This document shows positions 25,201 to 34,162 of a DNA stretch of 64,000 nt, one piece after another (within the stretch, counting starts at the first letter, position 1; each line of letters starts with the position of its first letter). The DNA comes from Ensifer sp. LC163. GTDB lineage: Bacteria; Pseudomonadota; Alphaproteobacteria; Rhizobiales; Rhizobiaceae. Location: contig NZ_MBSS01000067.1 in assembly GCF_001695855.1 (NCBI RefSeq), positions 124,001-188,000 of the forward strand, read 5' to 3'. The notes under the pieces were generated by a model. The model searched no databases and was not told the DNA's origin. It saw only the letters and a program-made list of their open reading frames with translations. The position numbers and the translations under genes are program-made.

Positions 25201-28107
25201 TTGCTTTCTGTCTTCATCCTAGCCCCGTTCGCGGGAAGCCTCATTGCAATCTTCTTTCCGTCCGATCAACGCGGCGCAACGGCCTGGTTCGCAGGCGCGA
25301 TCGCGCTTCTCTGTTTCCTGGTTGCTGCGGGCCTTTACCCCTTCGTCACCTCCGGCGGCGTTCTGCGCTATGAACTTGCCTGGATGCCGGAGCTCGGCCT
25401 CAACTTCACCTTGAGAATGGACGGCTTTGCCTGGCTGTTCACGGTGCTGGTGACCGCAATCGGCGTGCTCGTCGTGCTCTACGCCCGCTATTACATGGCG
25501 GCCGAAGACCCGGTGCCGCGCTTCCTTGCCCTGTTCCTCGCCTTCATGGGGTCGATGCTCGGCGTCGTTCTCTCCGGCAATCTGATCCTGCTTGCGGTCT
25601 TCTGGGAGCTGACGAGCATCGTCTCATTCCTGCTGATCGGCTATTGGCACCACAACGCCCATGCCCGCGACGGTGCCCGCATGGCACTGACGATGACCGG
25701 CATGGGCGGGCTTTGCATGCTTGTCGGGCTGTTGATCATGGGCCGGATCGTCGGCAGCTACGATCTCGACGTCGTGCTCGCCTCCGGCGACACGATCCGC
25801 AATCACCCGCTCTACGTCACGATGCTGATCCTGATTCTGCTCGGTGCCTTGACCAAGAGCGCACAGTTCCCGTTTCATTTCTGGCTGCCGCACGCCATGG
25901 CGGCGCCGACCCCGGTCTCGGCCTATCTGCATTCGGCGACCATGGTGAAGGCGGGCGTGTTCCTGCTCGTGCGGTTCTGGCCGGTCATGGCCGGCACCGA
26001 GGCCTGGTTCTGGATCGTCGGGCTCGCCGGCCTGACGACGCTGCTTCTCGGCGCCTATTTCGCGATCTTCCAGCAGGACCTGAAGGGGCTTCTGGCCTAT
26101 TCGACCATCAGCCACCTGGGACTGATCACGGTTCTGCTCAGCCTCGGCAGTCCGCTTGCCGCCGTCGCCGCGGTCTTCCACATCGTCAATCACGCGACCT
26201 TCAAGGCATCGCTGTTCATGGCGGCCGGCATCATCGACCATGAGACCGGGACACGCGACATGCGCAAGCTCGGCGGGCTCATACGCTACATGCCCGGCAC
26301 TGCCGTGCTCGCCATGGTCGCCAGTGCTGCGATGGCCGGCGTGCCGCTGTTGAACGGCTTCATCTCCAAGGAGATGTTCTTCGCCGAAGCCATCGAGACG
26401 CACCAAGCCAACCTGCTCGATGCGATCACGCCCTATGTCGCGACGCTCGCCGGCATGTTCGCGGTGACCTATTCGCTGCGCTTCATCCACAGCGTCTTCT
26501 TCGGCCAGACGCCGAGCGACCTGCCCAAGATCCCGCATGAGCCGCCGCGCTGGATGCGTGCGCCGATCGAGTTCCTGGTGCTGGCCTGCCTCGTCGTCGG
26601 CATCATCCCGGCGATCACCATCGGCCCGTTCCTGCATACCGCCGTCGTGTCGATCCTTGGGGCGAGCACCCCACAGTACAGCCTCTCGGTCTGGCACGGC
26701 TGGAACCTGCCGCTGATCATGAGTTGCGTGGCGCTCCTCGGCGGCGTCGGCCTTTATTTCCTGATGAAGAACTATCTGGCGACCAGCACCGAGGGGCCGC
26801 CGGTCTTCCGCCTGCTGCACGGTCAGCGCATCTTCGAGCGGGTGCTGGTGACCCTGTCATGGAAATGGGCGCGTTCGCTCGAACAGAGGCTCGGCACGCG
26901 CCGGCTGCAGCCGCAGATGCGGTTCCTGGTCTTCGTGGCGATCGTCGCCGGTGCGCTTCCGCTGCTGCTCAATCGCTTCGAACTGCCGCCGCTTCTCGTG
27001 CGCGGCATCGACCCGGCCTTCGCCCTGCTCTGGGCGATCGGCATCGCCTGTGCGGTGGGGGCGGCCTACCAGGCGAAGTTCCACCGGCTGGTGGCGCTGG
27101 TACTGCTCGGCGGCGCCGGCCTCGTCACCTGCATCACCTTCGTCTGGCTGTCGGCCCCCGACCTTGCGGTCACCCAGCTCCTCGTCGAAATCGTCACCAC
27201 GGTCTTGATCCTGCTCGGCCTGCGCTGGCTGCCCAAGCGCATCGAGGACACGCAGGAATTAGAATTGCTGTCGCTGCGCGTTCGTCTGCGGCGCTTGCGC
27301 GACTTTCTGCTCGCCATCGTGGCGGGCGGCGGCGTGGCGCTGATCGCCTATACGGTGATGACCCGTCCGATGCCCGAGACCATCGCCAGCTACTTCCTCG
27401 AGCGCGCCTACAAGGAAGGCGGCGGCACCAATGTCGTCAACGTCATCCTTGTCGACTTCCGCGGCTTCGATACCCTCGGCGAAATCGCGGTGCTGGCGAT
27501 CGTCGCACTGACCGTGTTCGCGCTCCTGCTCCGCTTCCGTCCGCAGGCCGACAGCCTCGAGGCACCGGAACAACAGCAGGTGCAGAATGCCTTCGACGAC
27601 GATCACCCCGATCGCGCCAAGGGCGACAGCGTCGCCGAGTATCTGTTCGTTCCATCGGTGATCATGCGCTGGATGTTCCCGGTCAGCGGCATGCTGGCCG
27701 CCTATCTCTTCCTGCGCGGCCACGATTTGCCGGGCGGTGGTTTTGCGGCCGGCATCGCCATGTCGATCGGCTTCATCCTGCAATACATGTCGGGCGGCAC
27801 CCGCTGGGTCGAGGAGCGGCTGCGCATCCATCCGCTGCGCTGGATGGGCATCGGCATCATCGTTGCGGCGGCAACCGGCATCGGTTCATGGCTGTTCGGC
27901 TATCCGTTCCTGACCTCGCACGCGCAATACGTCACCCTGCCGATCGTCGGGAAATTCCCGCTGGCGAGCGCGATCTTCTTTGATCTTGGTGTCTTCTCGC
28001 TGGTAGTCGGGGCAACCGTCCTCATCCTGATCGCCCTGGCGCACCAGTCGATCCGCGCACCGCGTGCCCATGCCCGTGTCCTTCGCGCCGGAAAGGAGGC
28101 GAAGTAG
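25201..28107 (+). CDS. phaAB: Mrp-type Na+(K+)/H+ antiporter subunits A and B, fused
   Basis: This protein of about 968 residues has more than 20 membrane segments. The first two-thirds is the NuoL-like MnhA/MrpA subunit: FLALFLAFMGSMLGVVLSGN, WELTSIVSFLLIGYW, KSAQFPFHFWLPHAMAAPTP and YLHSATMVKAGVFLL, with conserved Glu and Lys for proton movement. The C-terminus carries the MnhB part (FRGFDTLGEIAVLAIVALT, RGHDLPGGGFAAGIAMS). S. meliloti pha1 shows the same fusion, where it supports K+-linked pH adaptation. No good ATG exists; TTG at 25201 after GGGGAAA gives MLSVFILAPF. The frame stays open upstream to a TTG at 25111. The next gene overlaps by one base. Confidence 0.93.
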   Translation: MLSVFILAPFAGSLIAIFFPSDQRGATAWFAGAIALLCFLVAAGLYPFVTSGGVLRYELAWMPELGLNFTLRMDGFAWLFTVLVTAIGVLVVLYARYYMAAEDPVPRFLALFLAFMGSMLGVVLSGNLILLAVFWELTSIVSFLLIGYWHHNAHARDGARMALTMTGMGGLCMLVGLLIMGRIVGSYDLDVVLASGDTIRNHPLYVTMLILILLGALTKSAQFPFHFWLPHAMAAPTPVSAYLHSATMVKAGVFLLVRFWPVMAGTEAWFWIVGLAGLTTLLLGAYFAIFQQDLKGLLAYSTISHLGLITVLLSLGSPLAAVAAVFHIVNHATFKASLFMAAGIIDHETGTRDMRKLGGLIRYMPGTAVLAMVASAAMAGVPLLNGFISKEMFFAEAIETHQANLLDAITPYVATLAGMFAVTYSLRFIHSVFFGQTPSDLPKIPHEPPRWMRAPIEFLVLACLVVGIIPAITIGPFLHTAVVSILGASTPQYSLSVWHGWNLPLIMSCVALLGGVGLYFLMKNYLATSTEGPPVFRLLHGQRIFERVLVTLSWKWARSLEQRLGTRRLQPQMRFLVFVAIVAGALPLLLNRFELPPLLVRGIDPAFALLWAIGIACAVGAAYQAKFHRLVALVLLGGAGLVTCITFVWLSAPDLAVTQLLVEIVTTVLILLGLRWLPKRIEDTQELELLSLRVRLRRLRDFLLAIVAGGGVALIAYTVMTRPMPETIASYFLERAYKEGGGTNVVNVILVDFRGFDTLGEIAVLAIVALTVFALLLRFRPQADSLEAPEQQQVQNAFDDDHPDRAKGDSVAEYLFVPSVIMRWMFPVSGMLAAYLFLRGHDLPGGGFAAGIAMSIGFILQYMSGGTRWVEERLRIHPLRWMGIGIIVAAATGIGSWLFGYPFLTSHAQYVTLPIVGKFPLASAIFFDLGVFSLVVGATVLILIALAHQSIRAPRAHARVLRAGKEAK

Positions 28108-28454
28108 TGGAGATCATCCTGTCTGCCGCCATCGGCGTTCTCACCGCCTCGGGCGTCTATCTCCTGCTCAGGCCGCGCACCTATCAGGTGATCATCGGCC
28201 TGTCGCTGCTCTCCTATGCCGTCAATCTCTTCATCTTCAGCATGGGGCGGCTGCGCGTGAACGCGCCCCCCATCCTCGATCCCGGCGGCGTCGGCGATCT
28301 CTCGCGCTACACCGATCCGGTGCCGCAGGCGCTGGTGCTGACCGCGATCGTCATCGGCTTTGCCATGACGGCGCTCTTCCTTGTCGTGCTGCTCGCCTCG
28401 CGCGGCTTCACCGGCACCGACCATGTCGACGGAAGGGAGCAGCGCAGTGACTGA
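28107..28454 (+). CDS. phaC: Mrp antiporter subunit C
   Basis: This 115-residue NuoK-like membrane protein has three hydrophobic segments. Signatures are GVYLLLRPRTYQVIIGLSLL, SYAVNLFIFSMG and the conserved DPVPQALVLTAIVIGFA with the membrane glutamine and proline. It starts with GTG at 28107, sharing a base with the phaAB stop (TAGTG). GGAGG upstream is the ribosome site. Subunit C is an essential core part of the antiporter complex. Its 3' end overlaps phaD by eight bases. Confidence 0.95.
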   Translation: MEIILSAAIGVLTASGVYLLLRPRTYQVIIGLSLLSYAVNLFIFSMGRLRVNAPPILDPGGVGDLSRYTDPVPQALVLTAIVIGFAMTALFLVVLLASRGFTGTDHVDGREQRSD

Positions 28455-30066
28455 TTGGCTGCACCACCTGATGATCCTGCCGATCCTGCTGCCGCTGATG
28501 GTCGGCGCGGCGATGATCCCGATCGACGAGCGCAACCGCATGGCCAAGGGCGTGATGGGCTTCGTCTCGACGCTCGCCCTCTTCGTGCTCTCCATGGTGC
28601 TGATGCGCGCTAGCGCCTCGACGGAAGGCTTCCTTGCCGGCACAAGCGTCTACCAGCTCGGCAACTGGCCGGCGCCCTTCGGCATCGTTCTCGTGCTCGA
28701 CCGGCTCTCGGCGCTGATGCTCTGCCTGACGAGCGGCCTGGCGCTGGCCGCCCAGGTCTATTCGATCGCCCGCTGGCACACCGCCGGCCATCACTTCCAT
28801 TCGCTGTTCCAGCTGCTGATCGCCGGTCTAAACGGCGCCTTCCTGACGGGAGATCTTTTCAATCTCTTCGTCTTTTTCGAGATCATGCTGGCGGCATCCT
28901 ACGGCCTGCTGCTGCACGGCTCCGGTCCGCTGCGCGTCAAGGCCGGCCTACATTATGTCGCAATCAATCTTGCCGCCTCGTCGCTGTTCCTGATCGGCGT
29001 CAGCCTGATCTATGGCGCCACCGGCACGCTCAACATGGCCGACCTTGCCGTCGAGCTCGCCAGCATTTCGCCGGAGAACCGCCAGATGGTCGAAGTCGGC
29101 GCCGGCGTCCTCGGCGTCGCCTTCCTGGTCAAGGCCGGCATGTGGCCTTTGAGCTTCTGGCTGCCGACCGCCTATTCGGCGGCGACGCCGCCGGTTGCGG
29201 CCGTCTTTGCTGTGCTGACCAAGGTCGGCATCTACGTCATCCTGCGCCTGTCGCTGCTTGTCTTCGGCGCCAATGCCGGGGTCTCCGCCGGCTTCGGCCA
29301 GACGCTGCTGGTCGTCGGCGGCATGTTGACGATCGCCTTCGGCGCGATCGGCGTGCTCGCCTCGCAGGCGATGGCCCGGCTTGCCGCCTATTCGGTGCTG
29401 GTATCCTCAGGCACGCTGATGGCAGCAATCGGCCTCGGGCATTCCAGCATGATTGCCGGCGCGCTGTTTTATCTCGTCAGCTCGACGCTGACGATCTCGG
29501 CGTTCTTCCTGCTGATCGAATTGGTGGAGCGCGGCCGCGACGCCGGCGCCGACGTTCTGGCGGTAACGATGGAAGCCTATGGCGATGCCGACGAGGACGA
29601 GGAAGTGGACGAAGCCGGCGCCGCTATTCCCGGCACAATGGCTGTGCTCGGCCTCTGCTTCTGCCTCTGCGCATTGTTGCTTGCCGGCCTGCCGCCACTT
29701 TCGGGCTTCGTCGCCAAGTTCGCGATCCTGAGCGGTCTGTTCGGCCTCGCCGACCCCGAGGCCGCGTCGGCGATTTCGGCTGCCGACTGGACCTATGTCA
29801 CATTGCTGATCCTGTCCGGCCTCTCCGCCATGATCGCCATGAACCGCGTCGGCATCCGCACCTTCTGGGCCTCGATCGAAAATACCGAGCCGCGCGTCTT
29901 CGTCATCGAGATTGCCCCTGTCGTGGTGCTGCTCGGCGCCTGCATCTTCCTGAGCCTGCAGGCCGGCCCGACGATGCGCTACATGCAGGCGACGGCGGAT
30001 TCCCTGCTCGATCCGTCGATCTATACCCAGCGCGTCCTCAGGGCGCCGCGTGTGGGAGGGCAGTAG
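28447..30066 (+). CDS. phaD: Mrp antiporter subunit D
   Basis: This 539-residue NuoM/N-like membrane subunit has about 14 helices. Key blocks are NLFVFFEIMLAASYGLLLHG (membrane Glu), VAFLVKAGMWPLSFWLPTAY (Lys) and LPPLSGFVAKFAILSGL. A charged loop between helices (YGDADEDEEVDEAG) is strongly acidic. GTG at 28447 overlaps the phaC stop and has GGAAGGGAG upstream. ORF extension to 28381 is out of keeping with the family. It works with PhaAB as the proton-pumping half of the antiporter. Confidence 0.95.
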   Translation: MTDWLHHLMILPILLPLMVGAAMIPIDERNRMAKGVMGFVSTLALFVLSMVLMRASASTEGFLAGTSVYQLGNWPAPFGIVLVLDRLSALMLCLTSGLALAAQVYSIARWHTAGHHFHSLFQLLIAGLNGAFLTGDLFNLFVFFEIMLAASYGLLLHGSGPLRVKAGLHYVAINLAASSLFLIGVSLIYGATGTLNMADLAVELASISPENRQMVEVGAGVLGVAFLVKAGMWPLSFWLPTAYSAATPPVAAVFAVLTKVGIYVILRLSLLVFGANAGVSAGFGQTLLVVGGMLTIAFGAIGVLASQAMARLAAYSVLVSSGTLMAAIGLGHSSMIAGALFYLVSSTLTISAFFLLIELVERGRDAGADVLAVTMEAYGDADEDEEVDEAGAAIPGTMAVLGLCFCLCALLLAGLPPLSGFVAKFAILSGLFGLADPEAASAISAADWTYVTLLILSGLSAMIAMNRVGIRTFWASIENTEPRVFVIEIAPVVVLLGACIFLSLQAGPTMRYMQATADSLLDPSIYTQRVLRAPRVGGQ

Positions 30067-30069
30067 CCG

Positions 30070-30555
30070 ATGCGCACCTGGTTCCCCTACCCGCTCCTGT
30101 CCGTCGGCCTGCTGCTCATCTGGCTGCTCCTCAACCAATCGGTTGCCACCGGCACCATCGTCATGGGCACGATATTGAGCGTGGCGCTCGGCTGGGTGAC
30201 GCTCAAGCTCAATCCGACCCGCTCGCATCCACGCCGAATCCTGCGCACGCTGCGCTTTAGCGCCAGCGTTATTCTGGATGTCGTCCGCTCCAACATCGCC
30301 GTCATGCTTGTCATCCTGCGCGTCGGCAGGCGGGCGCCGAACTCGGGCTTCCTGACGGTTGACCTCGATCTCGAGGACGAGAACGCGCTCGCCCTGCTGG
30401 CCTGCATCATGACGGCGACGCCGGGCACCGCATGGCTTGAATACGATCGCCGCAGAAAGTCGCTGCTGTTCCACGTTCTCGACATGGAAAACGAGGACGT
30501 CTGGCTGCAGACGGTGAAGCGCTACGAAGCAGGTTTGAAGGAGATGTTCGGATGA
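30070..30555 (+). CDS. phaE: Mrp antiporter subunit E
   Basis: This 161-residue subunit has two N-terminal helices (YPLLSVGLLLIWLLLNQ, TIVMGTILSVALGW) and the MnhE domain with LNPTRSHPRR, VLDVVRSNIAVMLVILR-like sequence (here VILDVVRSNIAVM) and LLACIMTATPGTAW. It starts three bases after the phaD stop. Its stop overlaps the phaF start (ATGA). It is needed for assembly or activity of the antiporter complex. Confidence 0.94.
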   Translation: MRTWFPYPLLSVGLLLIWLLLNQSVATGTIVMGTILSVALGWVTLKLNPTRSHPRRILRTLRFSASVILDVVRSNIAVMLVILRVGRRAPNSGFLTVDLDLEDENALALLACIMTATPGTAWLEYDRRRKSLLFHVLDMENEDVWLQTVKRYEAGLKEMFG

Positions 30556-30833
30556 CGGAGCTGGCAATCATCTGGTCGATCCTCGCAGCCCAGATCATGC
30601 TGGGGCTTGCCATGGCCTTTGCCCTCTACCGCATGGTCAAGGGGCCGCGGGCGCAGGATCGCATTCTCGGCCTCGATACCCTCTACATCAACGCGATGCT
30701 GATGCTGTTGTCCTTCGGCATCCGCACCGCCAACAGCATCTATTTCGAATCGGCGCTGATCGTGGCGCTGATCGGCTTCGTCTCGTCGATCGCGTTCGGC
30801 AAGTTCCTGATGCGCGGGGAGGTGATCGAATGA
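30552..30833 (+). CDS. phaF: Mrp antiporter subunit F
   Basis: This 93-residue membrane protein has three helices. MVKGPRAQDRILGLDTLYIN is the family signature, followed by SIYFESALIVALIGFVSSIAFGKF without interruption. It starts four bases inside phaE (ATGA) and its stop overlaps phaG in the same way, so translation is coupled. Confidence 0.94.
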   Translation: MTELAIIWSILAAQIMLGLAMAFALYRMVKGPRAQDRILGLDTLYINAMLMLLSFGIRTANSIYFESALIVALIGFVSSIAFGKFLMRGEVIE

Positions 30834-31201
30834 GCCACCTGACCGACCTTCCGACCTGGGCCGCCATTGTCGTCTGCGGCCTCGTCCTTCTCGGCTCGGC
30901 GATCGCGCTGATCGGCTCGCTCGGGCTGCTCAGGCTGCCGGATTTCTATACGCGCCTGCATGCGCCGACGCTTGCCACCAGCGGCGGCGTCATCCTCATC
31001 TGCACCGCCTCGATCGTCTGCTTTGCTGTGCTGCAGAGCCGCTGGGTGTTCCACGAGGTGTTGATCATCGTCTTCGTCATCATGACAACGCCGGTGACAC
31101 TGATGCTGCTCGGCCAGGCCGCGCTCTATCGCGACCGCGTCGAGGAACGCCGCGGCGTCCCGCTGAAGCAGAAGCCACTTCCCGAACCGGCTGACGAATA
31201 G
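30830..31201 (+). CDS. phaG: Mrp antiporter subunit G
   Basis: This 123-residue membrane subunit has GSAIALIGSLGLLRLPDFYT and RLHAPTLATSGGVILI, the PhaG/MnhG signature, three helices and a charged cytoplasmic tail. It is the last gene of phaAB-C-D-E-F-G. Its stop is two bases from the stop of convergent cobM with no visible terminator between. Confidence 0.94.
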   Translation: MSHLTDLPTWAAIVVCGLVLLGSAIALIGSLGLLRLPDFYTRLHAPTLATSGGVILICTASIVCFAVLQSRWVFHEVLIIVFVIMTTPVTLMLLGQAALYRDRVEERRGVPLKQKPLPEPADE

Positions 31202-31203
31202 AT

Positions 31204-31962
31204 TTATTCGCGCCCCCTGAACCGCCGCTGATAGGCGGGATCGTAGAGCGAGCTTTCGCGGAAGTCGGAGGCCTCCAGGCCCGGACCGACGAAGATCAGC
31301 GCGGTACGCTCGATCGGTTCCTCGGCCACCTTGGTCGCGATCGTGCCTAGTGTGCCACGCACCACCCGTTCATCCGGCCACGACGCCTTGACGACGATCG
31401 CCACCGGGCATTCGGCGCCATAGAGCGGCGTCAGCTCCTCGACGACCTGGTCGAGCGCATGGATGGCGAGATGGATGGCAAGCGTCGCACCGGTGGCGCC
31501 GAAGCCCGCCAGCGTCTCGGTGTTGGGCATCGGCGAGGCCCTACCGGAAACCCGCGTCAACACCAGGCTCTGGGCGACGGCCGGAATGGTCAGCTCGCGG
31601 CCGAGCGTTGCAGCCGCCGCAGCAAAGGCCGGCACCCCGGGCGTCATCGTGTAGCCGATGCCGTGTTTCTCCAGCCGGCGGATCTGCTCGGCAACGGCAC
31701 TCCAGACCGAGAGATCGCCGGAATGCAGCCGGGCGACGTCCTCGCCCGCTTCCGCGGCGCGCACATACTCTGCCTCGATCTCGTCGAGCGACATCGGTGC
31801 CGTATCGACAATGCGTGCGCCGGGCGGGCAATATTGCAGCAATTCCGGCGAGACGATCGAGCCGGCATAGAGGCAGACCGGGCAGCGTCCGATCAGGTCG
31901 CGACCGCGAACCGTGATCAGGTCCACAGCCCCCGGACCGGCGCCGATAAAGTGTACCGTCAT
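31204..31962 (-). CDS. cobM: Precorrin-4 C11-methyltransferase
   Basis: This 252-residue SAM-dependent tetrapyrrole methylase adds the C-11 methyl group to precorrin-4, giving precorrin-5, in the aerobic cobalamin pathway. [20 protein letters not shown] is the N-terminal SAM loop. [15 protein letters not shown] and [20 protein letters not shown] are CobM-type blocks, and [11 protein letters not shown] follows. GGAGAG precedes the ATG at 31962. The frame is open to 32073, but that region includes a large palindrome. It is the 3'-most cob gene here, 204 nt after cobL on the same strand. Confidence 0.95.
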   Translation of the reverse strand: MTVHFIGAGPGAVDLITVRGRDLIGRCPVCLYAGSIVSPELLQYCPPGARIVDTAPMSLDEIEAEYVRAAEAGEDVARLHSGDLSVWSAVAEQIRRLEKHGIGYTMTPGVPAFAAAAATLGRELTIPAVAQSLVLTRVSGRASPMPNTETLAGFGATGATLAIHLAIHALDQVVEELTPLYGAECPVAIVVKASWPDERVVRGTLGTIATKVAEEPIERTALIFVGPGLEASDFRESSLYDPAYQRRFRGRE

Positions 31963-32061
31963 ATGTCTCTCCGAACTTTTTGTAGCGTTTCCCGAACGCT
32001 CTATCTCATTATTTTCAAGCAATTCCGAACGCAAAACACTCCGCCCTTTCGCTGGAATTGC

Positions 32062-32107
32062 CCTAAAGCACATCGCGTATGAACGGGTTCATGCGATGTG
32101 CTTTAGG
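32062..32107. repeat. 46-bp palindrome between cobL and cobM
   Basis: A 15-base outer stem (CCTAAAGCACATCGC with its complement ending CTTTAGG) is followed by a GT bulge on one side and an inner six-base stem ATGAAC/GTTCAT with a GG loop. It forms one long hairpin on either strand in the 204-nt cobL-cobM gap. No T-run follows, so it is not a standard terminator. The size and symmetry suggest a dispersed intergenic repeat or an RNA-stability element. Confidence 0.7.
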
Positions 32108-32166
32108 CCATTGTTCTCACGAATGTCGTTGTCCCGAAACCGCTGCGCACTTTCGGGCGACATGCA

Positions 32167-33408
32167 TCAGGTCTTGGCCCAGGACCATTGCGTGACCGGC
32201 ATCGCCGGCCGCCAGCCCGTCATGCCGCCGACCGGCGACGCCCGGGCGATGTCGATGCGGATCAGCGAGCCACCGAGCCGCGCATGCCGATTGAGCAGCA
32301 CCGCTTCCATCTCGGTCGTCACGGCGTTGGCAACGAGCCGGCCGCCGCTGTCGAGCGCAGCGATGGCCGCGTCCATGACGCCAGGCTCGCTGCCGCCGCC
32401 ACCGATGAAGATCGCATCGGGACGCGCCAAGCCCGAAAGCGCCGCCGGCGCCCTGCCCTCGACGACGGTAAGACCGGGTACGCCGAACGCCTCGGCATTG
32501 CGGCCGACACGGGCCGCCCGCTCCGGCGAGGCCTCGATGGCGATCGCCCGCATGGCCGGATCGGCCAGCATCCATTCGATGCCGATCGAGCCCGAGCCGG
32601 CACCGATATCCCAGAGCAGCTCACCCTTGCGTGGCGCCAGCGCCGACAGGGTCAGTGCCCGCACCTCCCGCTTGGTGATCTGGCCGTCATGTTCGAACAG
32701 CGTATCATCGCGCCCGGCGGAAAGCGGTAGCACCCGCCCGCCCTGATCGGCGGCCACTTCGATGGCGCAGACGTTCAGCGGATGGACCAGACCGAGCATG
32801 AAACGCGAGGCAATCTGCGTGGTCACGCGTTCGCCGGCACCGCCCAGCGCCTCCAGAACCGTAAGTCGCGACTGACCGAAACCACTTGCCGCGAGCAGCT
32901 CGGCGAGCGCCTTCGGCCCCGCTCCATCCGAGGTCAGCGCAAGCACCCGGTTGCCCGGCTGCAGGTGTGGCCGCACCAGGTCTATCGGCCGGCCGTGCAG
33001 CGACACGAGCGTTGCCTCCTGCAGCGCCCAGCCCAGACGCGAGGCGGCAAGGCTGAAGGAGGAGGGAGCCGGAAGCGTGCGGATTTCAGTCGCCACAACA
33101 CGGCGCGCAAGCGTGGCGCCGACGCCGAAGAAGAAGGGATCGCCCGAGGCGAGCACGACGACCGGGCTGCCGCGACGTGCGACGATCTCCTCGACAGAGC
33201 GGCCGAACGGGCTTTGCCAGACGCGGCCCTCGCCCTTTATCAGCGAGTGCGTCAGCTCCATGTGGCGGGCACCGCCGTAGACGACGGGCGCGGCAGCAAT
33301 CAGCCGCTTGGCCTCGTCGCCGAGACCGGCTACACCATCCTCGCCTATGCCGATGATGGTCAACCAGGGGGAGACGATGGCCGGATCGCTGTTCGATACC
33401 TCAGCCAT
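32167..33408 (-). CDS. cobL: Precorrin-6Y C5,15-methyltransferase (decarboxylating)
   Basis: This 413-residue bifunctional enzyme methylates C-5 and C-15 and decarboxylates precorrin-6B to precorrin-8. The N-terminal half is a CbiE-like tetrapyrrole methylase (LTIIGIGEDGVAGLG, LASGDPFFFGVGATLA). The C-terminal half is CbiT-like, with a class I SAM fold (DIGAGSGSIGIEWML, IFIGGGGSEPGVM). The start MAEVSNSDP at 33408 has GCGAGG seven bases upstream. That start region overlaps 32 nt of the divergent cobK gene. Both domains are complete. Confidence 0.95.
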   Translation of the reverse strand: MAEVSNSDPAIVSPWLTIIGIGEDGVAGLGDEAKRLIAAAPVVYGGARHMELTHSLIKGEGRVWQSPFGRSVEEIVARRGSPVVVLASGDPFFFGVGATLARRVVATEIRTLPAPSSFSLAASRLGWALQEATLVSLHGRPIDLVRPHLQPGNRVLALTSDGAGPKALAELLAASGFGQSRLTVLEALGGAGERVTTQIASRFMLGLVHPLNVCAIEVAADQGGRVLPLSAGRDDTLFEHDGQITKREVRALTLSALAPRKGELLWDIGAGSGSIGIEWMLADPAMRAIAIEASPERAARVGRNAEAFGVPGLTVVEGRAPAALSGLARPDAIFIGGGGSEPGVMDAAIAALDSGGRLVANAVTTEMEAVLLNRHARLGGSLIRIDIARASPVGGMTGWRPAMPVTQWSWAKT

Positions 33409-34162
33409 GGAAAAACCTCGCATATTGATTCTCGGCGGGACGACCGAGGCGCGGGAGCTGGCGTCTCGCCTCGCCGACGACACCCGTTACGAAACCGCGA
33501 TCTCGCTTGCCGGCCGCACGGCCGATCCGCGCCCGCAACCGGTCAAGACCCGCATCGGCGGTTTCGGCGGCGCCGAAGGGCTTGCGGCCTTCCTCAGCGC
33601 CGAACAGGTCACGCTGGTCGTCGACGCGACGCATCCCTTCGCCGCCCGGATTTCCCATAACGCCGCCACGGCGGCAAAGGCTGCGCAGGTGCGCCTGCTT
33701 GCCCTGCGCCGCCCGCAGTGGCAGGCGGAAGCCGGCGACAACTGGACTGGCGTCGGCAGCGTCGCGGAAGCCGTCATCGCACTTGGCGACGTCCCGCGCC
33801 GCGTCTTTCTCGCCATCGGCCGGCAGGAAGCCTTTCATTTCGAGGCAGCACAGCAGCACAGCTACGTCATCCGCAGCGTTGACCCGGTGACGCCGCCCCT
33901 CAAGCTGCCGGATGCGACGGCGATTCTTGCCACCGGCCCGTTTGCCGAAACGGACGAGATCGAGCTGCTGAGGTCCCATCGCATCGACGTCATCGTCGCC
34001 AAGAACAGCGGCGGCAGCGCCACCTATGGAAAGATTGCGGCGGCCCGCAAGCTGGGGATCGCGGTGATCATGGTCGAGCGCCGCAAGCCCGCCGACGTGC
34101 CATCGGTCGGAGACTGCGATGCCGCGCTCGAACGCATCGATCAATGGCTGTCTCCCGCATAG
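33377..34162 (+). CDS. cobK: Precorrin-6A reductase
   Basis: This 261-residue NADPH-dependent reductase reduces precorrin-6A to precorrin-6B. Signatures are ILILGGTTEARELASRLA, ISLAGRTADPRPQPVKTRIG, VDATHPFAARISHNA, LAIGRQEAFHF and VAKNSGGSATYGKI. I chose ATG at 33377 (MAGSLFDTSAMEKPR) because AGGGGGAG lies just before it. The ATG at 33407 has no ribosome site. The gene runs opposite to all other cob genes. Its first 32 nt overlap cobL head to head and its last 22 nt overlap cobJ tail to tail, so it has no private flanking DNA. Confidence 0.95.
   Translation: MAGSLFDTSAMEKPRILILGGTTEARELASRLADDTRYETAISLAGRTADPRPQPVKTRIGGFGGAEGLAAFLSAEQVTLVVDATHPFAARISHNAATAAKAAQVRLLALRRPQWQAEAGDNWTGVGSVAEAVIALGDVPRRVFLAIGRQEAFHFEAAQQHSYVIRSVDPVTPPLKLPDATAILATGPFAETDEIELLRSHRIDVIVAKNSGGSATYGKIAAARKLGIAVIMVERRKPADVPSVGDCDAALERIDQWLSPA

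Noticed and set aside
33407-34162. Shorter cobK start (MEKPRIL)
   Set aside because: No ribosome site precedes it, whereas the ATG at 33377 has AGGGGGAG at good spacing. It would reduce but not abolish the contact with cobL.
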